Source: Pseudomonas salomonii | Lineage (GTDB): Bacteria > Pseudomonadota > Gammaproteobacteria > Pseudomonadales > Pseudomonadaceae | Reading direction: 5' to 3' | Assembly (NCBI RefSeq): GCF_900107155.1 | Contig: NZ_FNOX01000016.1 | Location: 62,735 to 126,734, forward strand | Length of the DNA: 64,000 nucleotides | Part shown: piece after piece, positions 25,100-34,081 of the stretch | How positions within the stretch are numbered: position 1 is the stretch's first letter | Layout of the letters: each line of letters opens with the position of its first letter | Notes under the pieces: model-generated | What the model was told of the DNA's origin: nothing | The model's database searches: none | The model's input: only the letters and a program-made list of their open reading frames with translations | Made by a program: the position numbers and the translations under genes

Positions 25100-26041
25100 A
25101 TGAGTAAAAACAGGTACCCCCGATTACTAGGCTTTTTGCCGCTGATTGGCATGCTGTTAATGCTGGGAGGCTGCAAGTGGACCTTGATGGACCCAAAAGG
25201 ACAGATCGGTCTGGATCAACGAAACCTGATCATCACCGCTACCCTGCTGATGCTGCTGGTCGTGGTCCCTGTGATCATCATGACCTTCGCCTTCGCCTGG
25301 AAATACCGCGCGTCGAACACCAGCGCTACCTACGCGCCCAAGTGGTCGCACTCCACCAAGATCGAAATCGCGGTGTGGCTGGTTCCGATCCTCATCATCA
25401 TCGCCCTGGGTTACATCACCTATAAGTCGACCCACGAGCTGGACCCTTACCGTCCGCTGGAATCCAACGTCAAGCCGATCAACATCGAAGTGGTCGCGCT
25501 GGACTGGAAGTGGCTGTTCATCTACCCAGACCTGGGTATCGCCACGGTCAACGAGATCCAGTTCCCGGAGAACACTCCGCTTAATTTCCGGATCACCTCC
25601 GATGCCGTGATGAACTCGTTCTTCATCCCTGCACTGGGCGGCCAGATTTACGCGATGGCGGGCATGCAGACTCGCCTGCACCTGATCGCCAACGAAAAAG
25701 CTGAAATGGAAGGCATCTCCGCGAACTACAGCGGCGCTGGCTTCACCGGCATGAAATTCAAAGCGATCTCGACGAGCCAGGAAGACTTCAACGCCTGGGT
25801 AGCCGCAGTCAAGGCCGCACCTAAACAGCTTGATCAAGCTGAATACGACGCCCTGACCAAACCAAGCCAGAACAACCCAGTCGCGCTGTACTCCGCGTTT
25901 GAGCCGGACCTGTTTCAGAAAATCGTCGACAAGTACGAAGGTATGAAGCCAGGCAAGCCGGTCAAGCACGAGAAGAAAGAAGTGGCCGTGGTTGAAGGTT
26001 CTGACACGGGCTCGCATTCAACTGCTGGGGCAGAGGAGTAA
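25100..26041 (+). CDS. cyoA: Cytochrome bo3 ubiquinol oxidase subunit II
   Basis: This protein of about 313 residues has a lipoprotein signal with lipobox LMLGGC, two membrane helices and a periplasmic cupredoxin-like domain (WKWLFIYPDLGIATVNEIQF, AMAGMQTRLHL). There are no CuA ligands, as expected for a quinol oxidase. The start at 25100 keeps the signal peptide at the N-terminus. It is the first gene of cyoABCDE. Confidence 0.96.
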   Translation: MSKNRYPRLLGFLPLIGMLLMLGGCKWTLMDPKGQIGLDQRNLIITATLLMLLVVVPVIIMTFAFAWKYRASNTSATYAPKWSHSTKIEIAVWLVPILIIIALGYITYKSTHELDPYRPLESNVKPINIEVVALDWKWLFIYPDLGIATVNEIQFPENTPLNFRITSDAVMNSFFIPALGGQIYAMAGMQTRLHLIANEKAEMEGISANYSGAGFTGMKFKAISTSQEDFNAWVAAVKAAPKQLDQAEYDALTKPSQNNPVALYSAFEPDLFQKIVDKYEGMKPGKPVKHEKKEVAVVEGSDTGSHSTAGAEE

Positions 26042-26044
26042 ACG

Positions 26045-28063
26045 ATGTTTGGTAAATTAAGTTGGGATGCGGTCCCGTTCCACGAGCCGATCGTAATGGT
26101 GACCATCGCCATGATCGCGCTGGGTGGTCTGGCACTGTTTGCTGCAATCACGTATTTCAAGAAATGGACCTACCTGTGGACCGAGTGGCTGACGTCTGTC
26201 GACCACAAGAAAATCGGTGTCATGTACGTCATCGTTGCCATGGTCATGCTGCTGCGTGGTTTTGCCGACGCCATCATGATGCGTACCCAGTTGGCCATGG
26301 CCACCGAGGGTTCGCCGGGCTACCTGCCGCCTGAACACTATGACCAGATCTTCACCGCTCACGGTGTGATCATGATCATCTTCATGGCGATGCCATTCTT
26401 CACCGGCTTGATGAACCTGGCCTTGCCGCTGCAGATCGGTGCGCGTGACGTTGCCTACCCGTTCCTGAACTCCCTGAGCTTCTGGCTGCTGGTTTCCGGC
26501 GTGGTGCTGATCAACCTGTCCCTAGGCGTCGGCGAATTCGCCAAGACCGGCTGGGTTGCGTATCCGCCATTGTCGGGCATTCAGTACAGTCCGGGCGTGG
26601 GTGTGGACTACTACATCTGGGCGCTACAGTTATCAGGACTCGGGACGACATTGACGGGGGTCAACTTCCTGGCCACCGTGCTGAAAATGCGCGCCCCTGG
26701 CATGAAACTGATGGACATGCCGATCTTCACCTGGACCTGCACCTGGGCAAACGTCCTGATCGTGGCTTCGTTCCCGATCCTGGCCGCTACCATGGCGCTG
26801 CTGTCGCTTGACCGTTACCTGGATTTCCACATTTTCACCAATGAACTTGGTGGCAATCCAATGATGTACGTGAACCTGTTCTGGGCATGGGGGCACCCTG
26901 AGGTGTACATCCTGATCCTGCCAGCGTTCGGTATCTTCTCTGAAGTGATCTCGACCTTTACCGGCAAGCGCCTGTTCGGTCACCACTCGATGGTTTATGC
27001 ATCGGGCGCAATTTCCGTACTGGGCTTCATGGTATGGCTGCACCACTTCTTCACCATGGGCTCGGGGGCCAGCGTCAACGCCTTCTTCGGCCTGGCGACG
27101 ATGCTGATTTCGATCCCGACGGGGGTGAAGCTATTTAACTGGCTATTCACCATCTACCACGGCCGTCTGCGTATCACCAGCCAGGTTCTGTGGACCCTGG
27201 GCTTCATGGTGACCTTCGCCATCGGCGGCATGACCGGCGTACTGCTGGCCATCCCGGGTGCTGACTTCGTACTGCACAACAGCCTGTTCGTGATCGCGCA
27301 CTTCCACAACGTGATCATCGGTGGTGCTGTATTCGGCTACATCGCAGGTTTCAGCTTCTACTTCCCGAAAGCGTTCGGCTTCAAGCTGCACGAAGGCTGG
27401 GGCAAGGCTGCATTCTGGTTCTGGATCTCGGGCTTCTTCGTCGCGTTCATGCCGCTCTACGCGCTGGGCTTCATGGGCATGACCCGTCGTCTGAACGCCA
27501 CTACCAACCCTGAGTGGGTGCCGTACCTGTACGTCGCCATGTTCGGTGCGTTGATGATTGCTGCCGGTATCGCCTGCCAGCTGATTCAACTGTACGTGAG
27601 CATCCGTGACCGTAAGCAGAACGCTTGCGACTCCGGTGACCCATGGAATGGCCACACCCTGGAATGGTCGACTTCCTCGCCTCCACCGTTCTACAACTTC
27701 GCCGTGATTCCTACTGCGAACACCATTGATGCGTTCACCGAAGCCAAGGAAGACGGTACTGCGTACCAGCGTCCCAAGCACTACGAGCCGATCCACATGC
27801 CGAACAACACCGCCACTGGCGTGGTGATGGGCGCGCTGTTGACCGTGTTCGGTTTCGCGATGATCTGGCACATCTGGTGGCTGGCAATCGTGGGCCTGGT
27901 AGGCACTATCGGTTACTTCATCATTCACGCTGCCCGTGATGATCAAGGCTACATGGTGCCGGTCGAGACGATCGAACGCATCGAAGCCGAGCAACACGCT
28001 CGCCTGGTAGCCGAGAAGAAAATCCCGGCCAACCGTGTAGAAACCTCGTTGGAACAGGCTTAA
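26045..28063 (+). CDS. cyoB: Cytochrome bo3 ubiquinol oxidase subunit I
   Basis: This 672-residue haem-copper oxidase core subunit carries the haem b ligand (FTAHGVIMIIFMAMPF), the CuB/cross-linked WAWGHPEVYILILPAFG, the CuB His pair in WLHHFFTMG and the haem ligands in FVIAHFHNVIIGG. It reduces O2 to water and pumps protons in the inner membrane. It starts 3 bp after cyoA. Confidence 0.98.
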   Translation: MFGKLSWDAVPFHEPIVMVTIAMIALGGLALFAAITYFKKWTYLWTEWLTSVDHKKIGVMYVIVAMVMLLRGFADAIMMRTQLAMATEGSPGYLPPEHYDQIFTAHGVIMIIFMAMPFFTGLMNLALPLQIGARDVAYPFLNSLSFWLLVSGVVLINLSLGVGEFAKTGWVAYPPLSGIQYSPGVGVDYYIWALQLSGLGTTLTGVNFLATVLKMRAPGMKLMDMPIFTWTCTWANVLIVASFPILAATMALLSLDRYLDFHIFTNELGGNPMMYVNLFWAWGHPEVYILILPAFGIFSEVISTFTGKRLFGHHSMVYASGAISVLGFMVWLHHFFTMGSGASVNAFFGLATMLISIPTGVKLFNWLFTIYHGRLRITSQVLWTLGFMVTFAIGGMTGVLLAIPGADFVLHNSLFVIAHFHNVIIGGAVFGYIAGFSFYFPKAFGFKLHEGWGKAAFWFWISGFFVAFMPLYALGFMGMTRRLNATTNPEWVPYLYVAMFGALMIAAGIACQLIQLYVSIRDRKQNACDSGDPWNGHTLEWSTSSPPPFYNFAVIPTANTIDAFTEAKEDGTAYQRPKHYEPIHMPNNTATGVVMGALLTVFGFAMIWHIWWLAIVGLVGTIGYFIIHAARDDQGYMVPVETIERIEAEQHARLVAEKKIPANRVETSLEQA

Positions 28064-28066
28064 ACC

Positions 28067-28693
28067 ATGTCGAACTTAGTGACCAATGCTGGACACGCCC
28101 ACGTCGATGACCATGGGCACGATGACCATCACCACGACTCGGGGCCAATGACCGTATTCGGTTTCTGGCTCTACCTGATGACCGACTGCATCTTGTTTGC
28201 GTCGATCTTCGCGGTGTACGCGGTACTGGTAAACAACGTAGCGGGTGGCCCGTCGGGCCACGACATCTTCGAACTGCCTTACGTGCTCGGCGAAACCGCC
28301 TTGCTGTTGTTCAGTTCGATCACCTACGGCTTCGCCATGCTGGCCTTCTACAAGGGCAGCAAGAAGGGCGTACTGAGCTGGTTGGCGCTGACCTTCCTGT
28401 TCGGCCTGGGCTTTATCGGCATGGAGATCAACGAGTTCCACCTGCTGATCTCCGAAGGCTACGGCCCGCACCGTTCCGGCTTCCTGTCCGCGTTCTTCAC
28501 GCTGGTAGGCACCCACGGTCTGCACGTATCTGCCGGCCTGCTGTGGATGGCGGTGATGATGTATCAGGTCAATAAGCACGGCCTGACCAACACCAACAAG
28601 ACTCGCCTGAGCTGCCTGAGCCTGTTCTGGCACTTCCTGGACGTGGTCTGGATCTGCGTATTCACCGTCGTTTACTTGATGGGGACTCTGTAA
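28067..28693 (+). CDS. cyoC: Cytochrome bo3 ubiquinol oxidase subunit III
   Basis: This 208-residue five-helix protein has a His/Asp-rich N-terminus (GHAHVDDHGHDDHHHD), then FGFWLYLMTDCILFASIFAVY and the C-terminal LSLFWHFLDVVWICVFTVVYL of oxidase subunit III. It starts 3 bp after cyoB and overlaps cyoD by one base. Confidence 0.96.
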   Translation: MSNLVTNAGHAHVDDHGHDDHHHDSGPMTVFGFWLYLMTDCILFASIFAVYAVLVNNVAGGPSGHDIFELPYVLGETALLLFSSITYGFAMLAFYKGSKKGVLSWLALTFLFGLGFIGMEINEFHLLISEGYGPHRSGFLSAFFTLVGTHGLHVSAGLLWMAVMMYQVNKHGLTNTNKTRLSCLSLFWHFLDVVWICVFTVVYLMGTL

Positions 28694-29034
28694 TGGCTAA
28701 TGCACACTCCCATGACCATGACAGCCATGATGCGAGCCACGGCAGCGTAAAGTCTTACGCTATCGGCTTCATCCTGTCGGTCATCCTGACCCTGATCCCG
28801 TTCGGCCTGGTGATGTACCCAACCTTGCCGAAGTCGATCACCTTGATGATCGTCCTGGCGTTCGCGGTGATTCAGGTTCTGGTTCACCTGGTGTACTTCC
28901 TGCACCTGGATCGCTCGAAAGAGCAGCGCGATAACGTGATTGCGTTCGTGTTCGCAGGTCTTGTGATCCTGCTGCTGGTTGGCCTGTCGATATGGATCAT
29001 GTTCAGCATCCATACGTTCATGATGGCGAAGTGA
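28693..29034 (+). CDS. cyoD: Cytochrome bo3 ubiquinol oxidase subunit IV
   Basis: This 113-residue three-helix protein with a His-rich start (HSHDHDSHDASHGS) has KSYAIGFILSVILTLIPF and QVLVHLVYFLHLD of CyoD. It assists assembly of subunits I-III. The TAATG junction with cyoC implies coupled translation. Confidence 0.95.
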   Translation: MANAHSHDHDSHDASHGSVKSYAIGFILSVILTLIPFGLVMYPTLPKSITLMIVLAFAVIQVLVHLVYFLHLDRSKEQRDNVIAFVFAGLVILLLVGLSIWIMFSIHTFMMAK

Positions 29035-29045
29035 GGTAAGACCCG

Positions 29046-29933
29046 ATGTCGCTTAAGCACTTTATCCAAATCACCAAACCGGGGATCATTTTCGGTAACG
29101 TGCTTTCTGTGGCAGGCGGTTTCTTCCTGGCCTCCAAGGGGCATGTCGATCTGGCCATCTTCTTGGCTGCGATGATCGGCACGTCCCTGGTGGTAGCTTC
29201 CGGTTGTGTGTTCAACAACTGCATCGACCGTGACATCGACTTGAAGATGGAACGCACCAAGAATCGTGTGCTGGTGCAGGGCCTTATCTCCCTGAAACTG
29301 GCACTGATCTACGCGACCGTCCTGGGTGTTGCCGGTGTGGCCCTGTTGTACAAGGTGGCCAACCCGTTGGCGGCGCTGTTTGCCGTGATCGGTTTTGTCA
29401 TCTACGTCGGCCTTTACAGCCTGTACCTCAAGCGCAAGTCGGTTCACGGCACGCTGGTGGGCAGTCTGTCCGGGGCGATGCCGCCGGTGATTGGTTACGT
29501 GGCTGTGACCAATAGCTTCGACATGGCTGCGCTGGTGCTGCTGGTGATGTTCAGCCTGTGGCAGATGCCGCACTCCTATGCCATCGCAATCTTCCGCTTC
29601 AATGACTACCTGGCTGCGTCGATTCCGGTGCTGCCGGTTAAACGTGGCATTCAGGTAGCCAAGAAACACATTTTGCTCTACATCCTGGCCTTCCTTGTGG
29701 CGACCTTGATGCTGACCTTCAGTGGCTACGCCGGCATGAGCTACCTCGCCGTCGCCGCCGCCATGGGCATGTACTGGTTGTACATGGCCTGGACCGGCTA
29801 CAAGGCGGTGGATGACACCGTCTGGGCGCGCAAGCTGTTCGTGTTCTCGATCTTCACCATCACCGCGCTCAGCGTGATGATGTCCCTGGATTTCCAAGTG
29901 CCGAAAGAGCTGTTGCTGACCTACGCACACTGA
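29046..29933 (+). CDS. cyoE: Haem O synthase (protohaem IX farnesyltransferase)
   Basis: This 295-residue UbiA-type prenyltransferase has the prenyl-diphosphate-binding NNCIDRDIDLKMERTKNR and the second aspartate region RFNDYLAASIPVLP. It makes haem O for CyoB. It is the last gene of the operon and is followed by a terminator. Confidence 0.96.
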   Translation: MSLKHFIQITKPGIIFGNVLSVAGGFFLASKGHVDLAIFLAAMIGTSLVVASGCVFNNCIDRDIDLKMERTKNRVLVQGLISLKLALIYATVLGVAGVALLYKVANPLAALFAVIGFVIYVGLYSLYLKRKSVHGTLVGSLSGAMPPVIGYVAVTNSFDMAALVLLVMFSLWQMPHSYAIAIFRFNDYLAASIPVLPVKRGIQVAKKHILLYILAFLVATLMLTFSGYAGMSYLAVAAAMGMYWLYMAWTGYKAVDDTVWARKLFVFSIFTITALSVMMSLDFQVPKELLLTYAH

Positions 29934-29946
29934 GTCATCGAGCAAC

Positions 29947-29983
29947 AAAAAGCCCCGCCTTCGCAAGAAGCGCGGGGTTTTTT
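29947..29983 (+). terminator. Terminator of the cyo operon
   Basis: AAAAAGCCCCGC ... GCGGGGTTTTTT stem, starting 14 bp after the cyoE stop codon. Confidence 0.9.
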
Positions 29984-30036
29984 ATGGCGTGGCCTTTAAA
30001 CTATTCCCACATTCTACAAATGCAGGAAGCAACGTG

Positions 30037-30735
30037 ATGACGAAAAAAGCCGTGATGGTATTCAGTGGCGGGCAGGACTCGACCACCTGCCTGATCCAGG
30101 CGCTGGGGCAGTATGACGAAGTGCACTGCATCACCTTCGATTATGGCCAGCGCCATGTCGCCGAAGTTGAAGTCGCGCAGAAGCTGGCCAAGCAGTTGGG
30201 CGCTACCGTTCACAAAGTGATGGACGTGTCTTTGCTCAACGAGCTGGCGATCAGCAGCCTGACCCGCGACAACATTCCGGTGCCGACCGTGAACAGCTCG
30301 GGCGAAAGCCTGCCGAGTACTTTTGTGCCGGGGCGCAATATCCTGTTTCTGACCCTGGCGGCGATCTACGCCTATCAGGTCAAAGCCGAAAGCGTGATTA
30401 CCGGTGTGTGCGAAACCGACTTCTCGGGTTACCCCGATTGCCGCGATGACTTTGTCAAAGCGCTGAACACCGCGCTCCAACTGGGCATGGACTACACGCT
30501 GCGCCTGGACACGCCGTTGATGTGGCTGAACAAGGCTGAAACCTGGGCGCTGGCAGACTACCACCAGCAACTGGACCTGGTTCAGCACCAGACCCTGACC
30601 TGCTACAACGGCATCATCGGCACCGGCTGCGGTAATTGCGATGCGTGCAACCTGCGGGCGCGGGGCTTGAATGAGTATTTGCAGGACAAGGCGGGTGTGA
30701 TGAGCAGCCTGAAGCAGAAGTTGCGGTTGAGCTAG
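30037..30735 (+). CDS. queC: 7-cyano-7-deazaguanine synthase QueC
   Basis: This 232-residue enzyme converts CDG to preQ0 in queuosine biosynthesis. It has the ATP-pyrophosphatase loop FSGGQDSTTC and a C-terminal zinc site GCGNCDACNLR. An ATG at 30037 follows AGGAAG; a GTG directly before it is less likely. A permease of the queuosine-precursor (YhhQ/VUT) type lies just downstream on the other strand. Confidence 0.96.
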   Translation: MTKKAVMVFSGGQDSTTCLIQALGQYDEVHCITFDYGQRHVAEVEVAQKLAKQLGATVHKVMDVSLLNELAISSLTRDNIPVPTVNSSGESLPSTFVPGRNILFLTLAAIYAYQVKAESVITGVCETDFSGYPDCRDDFVKALNTALQLGMDYTLRLDTPLMWLNKAETWALADYHQQLDLVQHQTLTCYNGIIGTGCGNCDACNLRARGLNEYLQDKAGVMSSLKQKLRLS

Positions 30736-30765
30736 GATCAGGGGCGCAAGCGGTATTCGGTCAAA

Positions 30766-30856
30766 ATGTGGGAGCGGGCTTGCTCGCGAATGCGGTGGGT
30801 CAGTCAATTTATCTGTAACTGACATACCGTATTCGCGAGCAAGCCCGCTCCCACAG
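30766..30856. repeat. REPIN
   Basis: An inverted pair of GTGGGAGCGGGCTTGCTCGCGA-type REPs between the convergent queC and VUT permease genes. Confidence 0.9.
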
Positions 30857-30884
30857 TTAGGTCACATTAACCAGCCTATTAACA

Positions 30885-31763
30885 TCAGGCAGCGCTACCG
30901 GTAATCCAGCGTTTGAACAACGCCCGTGCGCCATAGGCCGGCAGGATATTGAAAAACGCAAAGCCGACTTTGATCGCGATCTGCACGTAGATCATGCTCA
31001 AGATGTCGCTGGTCTGCATCGCGCCATAGAACGCAATAAAGCAGAACAGGAAACTGTCGATAATCACCGCAAAGAACGTACTGAGGAAAATCCGCAGGTA
31101 CAGGTATTTGGAGTTGGTCAGTTCCTTGATCTTGCACAGCAAGTAGGAGTTTATATTCTCCGACACCAGGAACGACACCGAGGACGCGACCAGTACCGAG
31201 GACACCTGAATGATCACATCGTTGTAAGGCCCATCGAGTTTCCAGCCGGGCAGCCCTGGCAGAAACGTTGAGCCGTACAGCAGAATAATGATCATCGCAT
31301 TACTGGCGAACGCAAACAAAATGGCGCGTCTGGCCAGGCGCAGGCCGAACTGCTCGTTGAGTAGATCCACGATCAAAAACGTCAGCGGGTACAGAAACGT
31401 GCCCGGCGTGACGATGATGCCCATCGACTCCAGGTAAATAGGCTTGGTCGCGGCAATGCTGGTGAAGATATAAAACGTGAACAGCAACAGGTTCAGAATG
31501 ATGTAGATCATCCAGGAGTTTTCGTTGCGGTCGTTGATATCGTAGGCCGTCAGCGTCCCTCCCTGTGAATAAAACTTCTTGTACATGTTCTTAATTTCCA
31601 TTTTATTGAGGTTATCCATGATTTCGCTGTTGATGACTTCATTCAGCTTCATCTTGATGACCTTGCCGGTGGCGATCACCATGATCACCGCCAGGCTCTT
31701 GTCATTCTCAAAGCCCAGCAGTTTGTATTTGCTGTTTTCGATGCCGGCTTCATAGGTTGTCAT
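30885..31763 (-). CDS. VUT-family permease (queuosine-precursor-transporter-like) with N-terminal extension
   Basis: This 292-residue protein has a C-terminal part of about 200 residues with six helices that fits the YhhQ/VUT family (FLYPLTFLIVDLLNEQFGLR, SSVSFLVSENINSYLLCKIK, IFLSTFFAVIIDSFLFCFIA). The first 85 or so residues are an extra soluble region (YEAGIENSKYKLLGFENDKS ... GGTLTAYDI) not found in E. coli YhhQ. The ATG at 31763 follows GAGGAG and overlaps the XRE gene by 14 bp, so the two are coupled. Queuosine-precursor uptake is an inference from family; linkage to a regulator and a PLP enzyme may mean another substrate. Confidence 0.75.
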   Translation of the reverse strand: MTTYEAGIENSKYKLLGFENDKSLAVIMVIATGKVIKMKLNEVINSEIMDNLNKMEIKNMYKKFYSQGGTLTAYDINDRNENSWMIYIILNLLLFTFYIFTSIAATKPIYLESMGIIVTPGTFLYPLTFLIVDLLNEQFGLRLARRAILFAFASNAMIIILLYGSTFLPGLPGWKLDGPYNDVIIQVSSVLVASSVSFLVSENINSYLLCKIKELTNSKYLYLRIFLSTFFAVIIDSFLFCFIAFYGAMQTSDILSMIYVQIAIKVGFAFFNILPAYGARALFKRWITGSAA

Positions 31764-32355
31764 TGAAGCGCTCCTCAATGATGTCGCCGATCACGCACAA
31801 GCGCTCTGAACCGGCGCAGGCTTGAAGGGTGATAAACATCTTTTGGGTGGCCCGGTCGTACACCAGCTTTTCTTTGCCCAGGGTGGACGCGCCTTTTTGC
31901 ACGATGAGCAAATCGCCTGGCTCGTTGATGCCGGGGATGCCACGTTCCAGGCGCACGCCGATCAGGTTGTAGGAAGAGCCGAAGTAGTAGGTCAGCGGAT
32001 ACAGCGTGGCCAGCTCGCCAATGCGCTTGTCCAGGTTCTGGATAACCAGGCTTTCCTTGAGCACCGGCACGGCGGCCGGGTTCATGTTGCCCTGTGGGGA
32101 AACACTGCTCTCGATGATTTCCTTGGCTTCAAAATCGAGGGTCTCGATTTCATCGTAGGAGACGCCGAAGAAGTCCGAGATCTTGCGGACGGTGGACTGC
32201 TGCACGTTGACGACCTTGCCTTCCAGGATGTTGTAGATGGTGGTCCTGGTCAGGCCGGCAGCATTGGATAACGACAACTGCGTCTCGCCGCGGCTTTTGA
32301 TCAAGTACTTGATGTTGCTCTTCAAGTGCTCGGTTTTTTCGCGTCTGTGTATCAC
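31750..32355 (-). CDS. XRE-type helix-turn-helix regulator
   Basis: This 201-residue protein has an N-terminal HTH (LSLSNAAGLTRTTIYNILEG, about residues 27-46) and a C-terminal part (PGDLLIVQKGAST, CVIGDIIEERF) that recalls the S24/LexA-type beta fold without an evident Ser-Lys protease pair. The GTG start at 32355 has a weak SD. It is co-transcribed with the permease and divergent from the SHMT-like gene. A 20-bp-spaced direct repeat between them is a good operator candidate. Confidence 0.8.
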   Translation of the reverse strand: MIHRREKTEHLKSNIKYLIKSRGETQLSLSNAAGLTRTTIYNILEGKVVNVQQSTVRKISDFFGVSYDEIETLDFEAKEIIESSVSPQGNMNPAAVPVLKESLVIQNLDKRIGELATLYPLTYYFGSSYNLIGVRLERGIPGINEPGDLLIVQKGASTLGKEKLVYDRATQKMFITLQACAGSERLCVIGDIIEERFNDNL

Positions 32356-32523
32356 GTGCTCACCACTTCCTTTTAGTCGTTAACGTCCATTGTTTGCGCA
32401 ACCACAACAGGGAGCGCCCGTTCCGGGGGCGCTTGTGGTTTTGCGGCGGCGGGAGTGTTGCATGCGTCGGGCCTAACAATAAAGTCCGGATGCGCTGCTT
32501 GCGTGCTTTTGATGGGGTTGGCG

Positions 32524-32561
32524 TTTGGAAAATGAACATTTGATTTGGAAAATGTTTAATT
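32524..32561. promoter_or_regulatory. Direct-repeat operator candidate for the XRE regulator
   Basis: TTTGGAAAATG occurs at 32524-32534 and again at 32544-32554, exactly 20 bp (two helical turns) apart. Around them are short inverted symmetries (AAATG-AA-CATTT; GGAAA ... TTTCC). The site lies in the divergent spacer, about 75-105 bp ahead of the SHMT-like gene. Confidence 0.6.
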
Positions 32562-32629
32562 TCCTGTTTAATTGATCCTCTCGGTTCAGGACGGACCGGC
32601 ACGCAACGCCCAGGAAGGGACCCGCACTG

Positions 32630-33985
32630 ATGGCATTCAATACCGTACCTCTGAAAGACCAGGCCGACCTGCTGCGTCGTGGCCTGGCGGATCTGCGCGC
32701 AGAAGACTTCGAGCTCGCCAGCCTGCTGGATGCTGAAGTCACTCGCCAGCATCGCACCCTCTCACTGGTGGCTTCCTCCTGTGCGGTCAAGCCACGCACT
32801 CTGGTGGCCTGCGCCTCGGCCTTGGTCAATGTGAGCGCCGAAGGCACACCCGGCAAACGCTATCGCACCGGCTGCGAAAATGTCGATTTGGTGGAGTCCC
32901 TGGCTATCCGCAGAGCGCGGGAGTTGTTCGACGCGCATTACGCCGGCGTGCAGCCTCATTCGGCGTCCAATGCCATATCCCAGGTGCTGTCGGCGCTGCT
33001 TGAACCGGGCGATACGCTACTGGGTATGGCCCATGACCATGGCGGCGAACTCACCCTTGGCAGCCCGGCGGTGTTCACCGGGGCCTATTACAAGGCTATC
33101 CGCTATGGCACCACCGGCGAAGGCCTTATCGATTATGAGCAGGTGCGCAGCCTGGCCCTGGCCCATCGCCCACGCATCATTATTTGCGGTGCGGGTGCGT
33201 ACTCAAGGGTGGTGGATTTTGAGCGCTTTCGCGCGATTGCCGACGAGGCGGGCGCCATCCTGCTGGCGGATATTTCCGCTATCGCCGGGTTGGTGGTGAC
33301 AGGGCGCCACCCGAGCCCGATCAACGCCGCACACGTCACCATCACCTGCACGCACAAGCAATTGGGCGGCCCGCGTGGTGGGTTGATTCTGTGCGGCCGC
33401 GACGCCGAGACCAAGGTGCCCGGCCTGCGGTCGACGTTCAGCCGCGTGCTGGATCAAGCCGTGTTCCCGCGCATGCAAGGGGCGCCGGCGGTCAATATGA
33501 TCGCGGCAAAAGCGGCCGCCTTCAGGTATGCGAAGTCAGCGCAATTTGACGCCTGCATGGGGCGTGGTCGTGCGCTTGCCGATGAAGTGGCCAGTGCGTT
33601 TGCGGCCCAGGGTTACGACGTGGTGGGTGGGCGCAGTGACAACCATACGGTACTGATCCGGTTGCCGGGCGCCATGACCGGCGCCATCGCCGAGGCGGCC
33701 CTGGAGTCTTGCGCCATTGTGGTGAGCAAGCATCGCGTACCGGGCGAGACACGTTCGAAGTTGGTCACCAGCGGTTTGTGTCTCGGCACCGGCTGCATGG
33801 CGCAACGCAATTTCGATGCCGACGGCTGCCGGCAGGTGATTGAGCTGATATGTCGGGTGTTGGAAAAGGTCACCCCGCTGGGCGAACAGGGCTATCGGCT
33901 TGAGCCTGAGGTGCGCGAGCAGGCGCGCACGGCGGTGGAAGCCTTGTGCATGAATTACCCGATCGCCGACTACCTGGAGGGCTGA
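32630..33985 (+). CDS. SHMT-like PLP enzyme with altered active site
   Basis: This 451-residue protein aligns by eye with serine hydroxymethyltransferase along its length: AEGTPGKRY, VESLAIRRARELF, VQPHSASNAI, LGMAHDHGGEL and the PLP lysine K243 in TCTHKQLGGPRGG. Key catalytic positions differ. The LIASEN glutamate is Ser50 (LVASSC), the AEGY/KRYYGG tyrosines are lost (AEGT, KRYRTG), and the substrate-carboxylate Arg of SGLRIGTPA is Cys384 (SGLCLGTGC). Ordinary SHMT activity is therefore unlikely; a transaldolase or other PLP reaction on an amino-acid-like substrate is possible. GGAAGGGA precedes the ATG. Confidence 0.8.
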   Translation: MAFNTVPLKDQADLLRRGLADLRAEDFELASLLDAEVTRQHRTLSLVASSCAVKPRTLVACASALVNVSAEGTPGKRYRTGCENVDLVESLAIRRARELFDAHYAGVQPHSASNAISQVLSALLEPGDTLLGMAHDHGGELTLGSPAVFTGAYYKAIRYGTTGEGLIDYEQVRSLALAHRPRIIICGAGAYSRVVDFERFRAIADEAGAILLADISAIAGLVVTGRHPSPINAAHVTITCTHKQLGGPRGGLILCGRDAETKVPGLRSTFSRVLDQAVFPRMQGAPAVNMIAAKAAAFRYAKSAQFDACMGRGRALADEVASAFAAQGYDVVGGRSDNHTVLIRLPGAMTGAIAEAALESCAIVVSKHRVPGETRSKLVTSGLCLGTGCMAQRNFDADGCRQVIELICRVLEKVTPLGEQGYRLEPEVREQARTAVEALCMNYPIADYLEG

Positions 33986-34081
33986 TCGCGGCGCCGGTGG
34001 CTAAATCAGCTGGGCGCCTTCTCGTCATACTTCTTTGTACGCACCGTGAGAAACCATCACCCGTCTACAAGGAGTCGCGCC

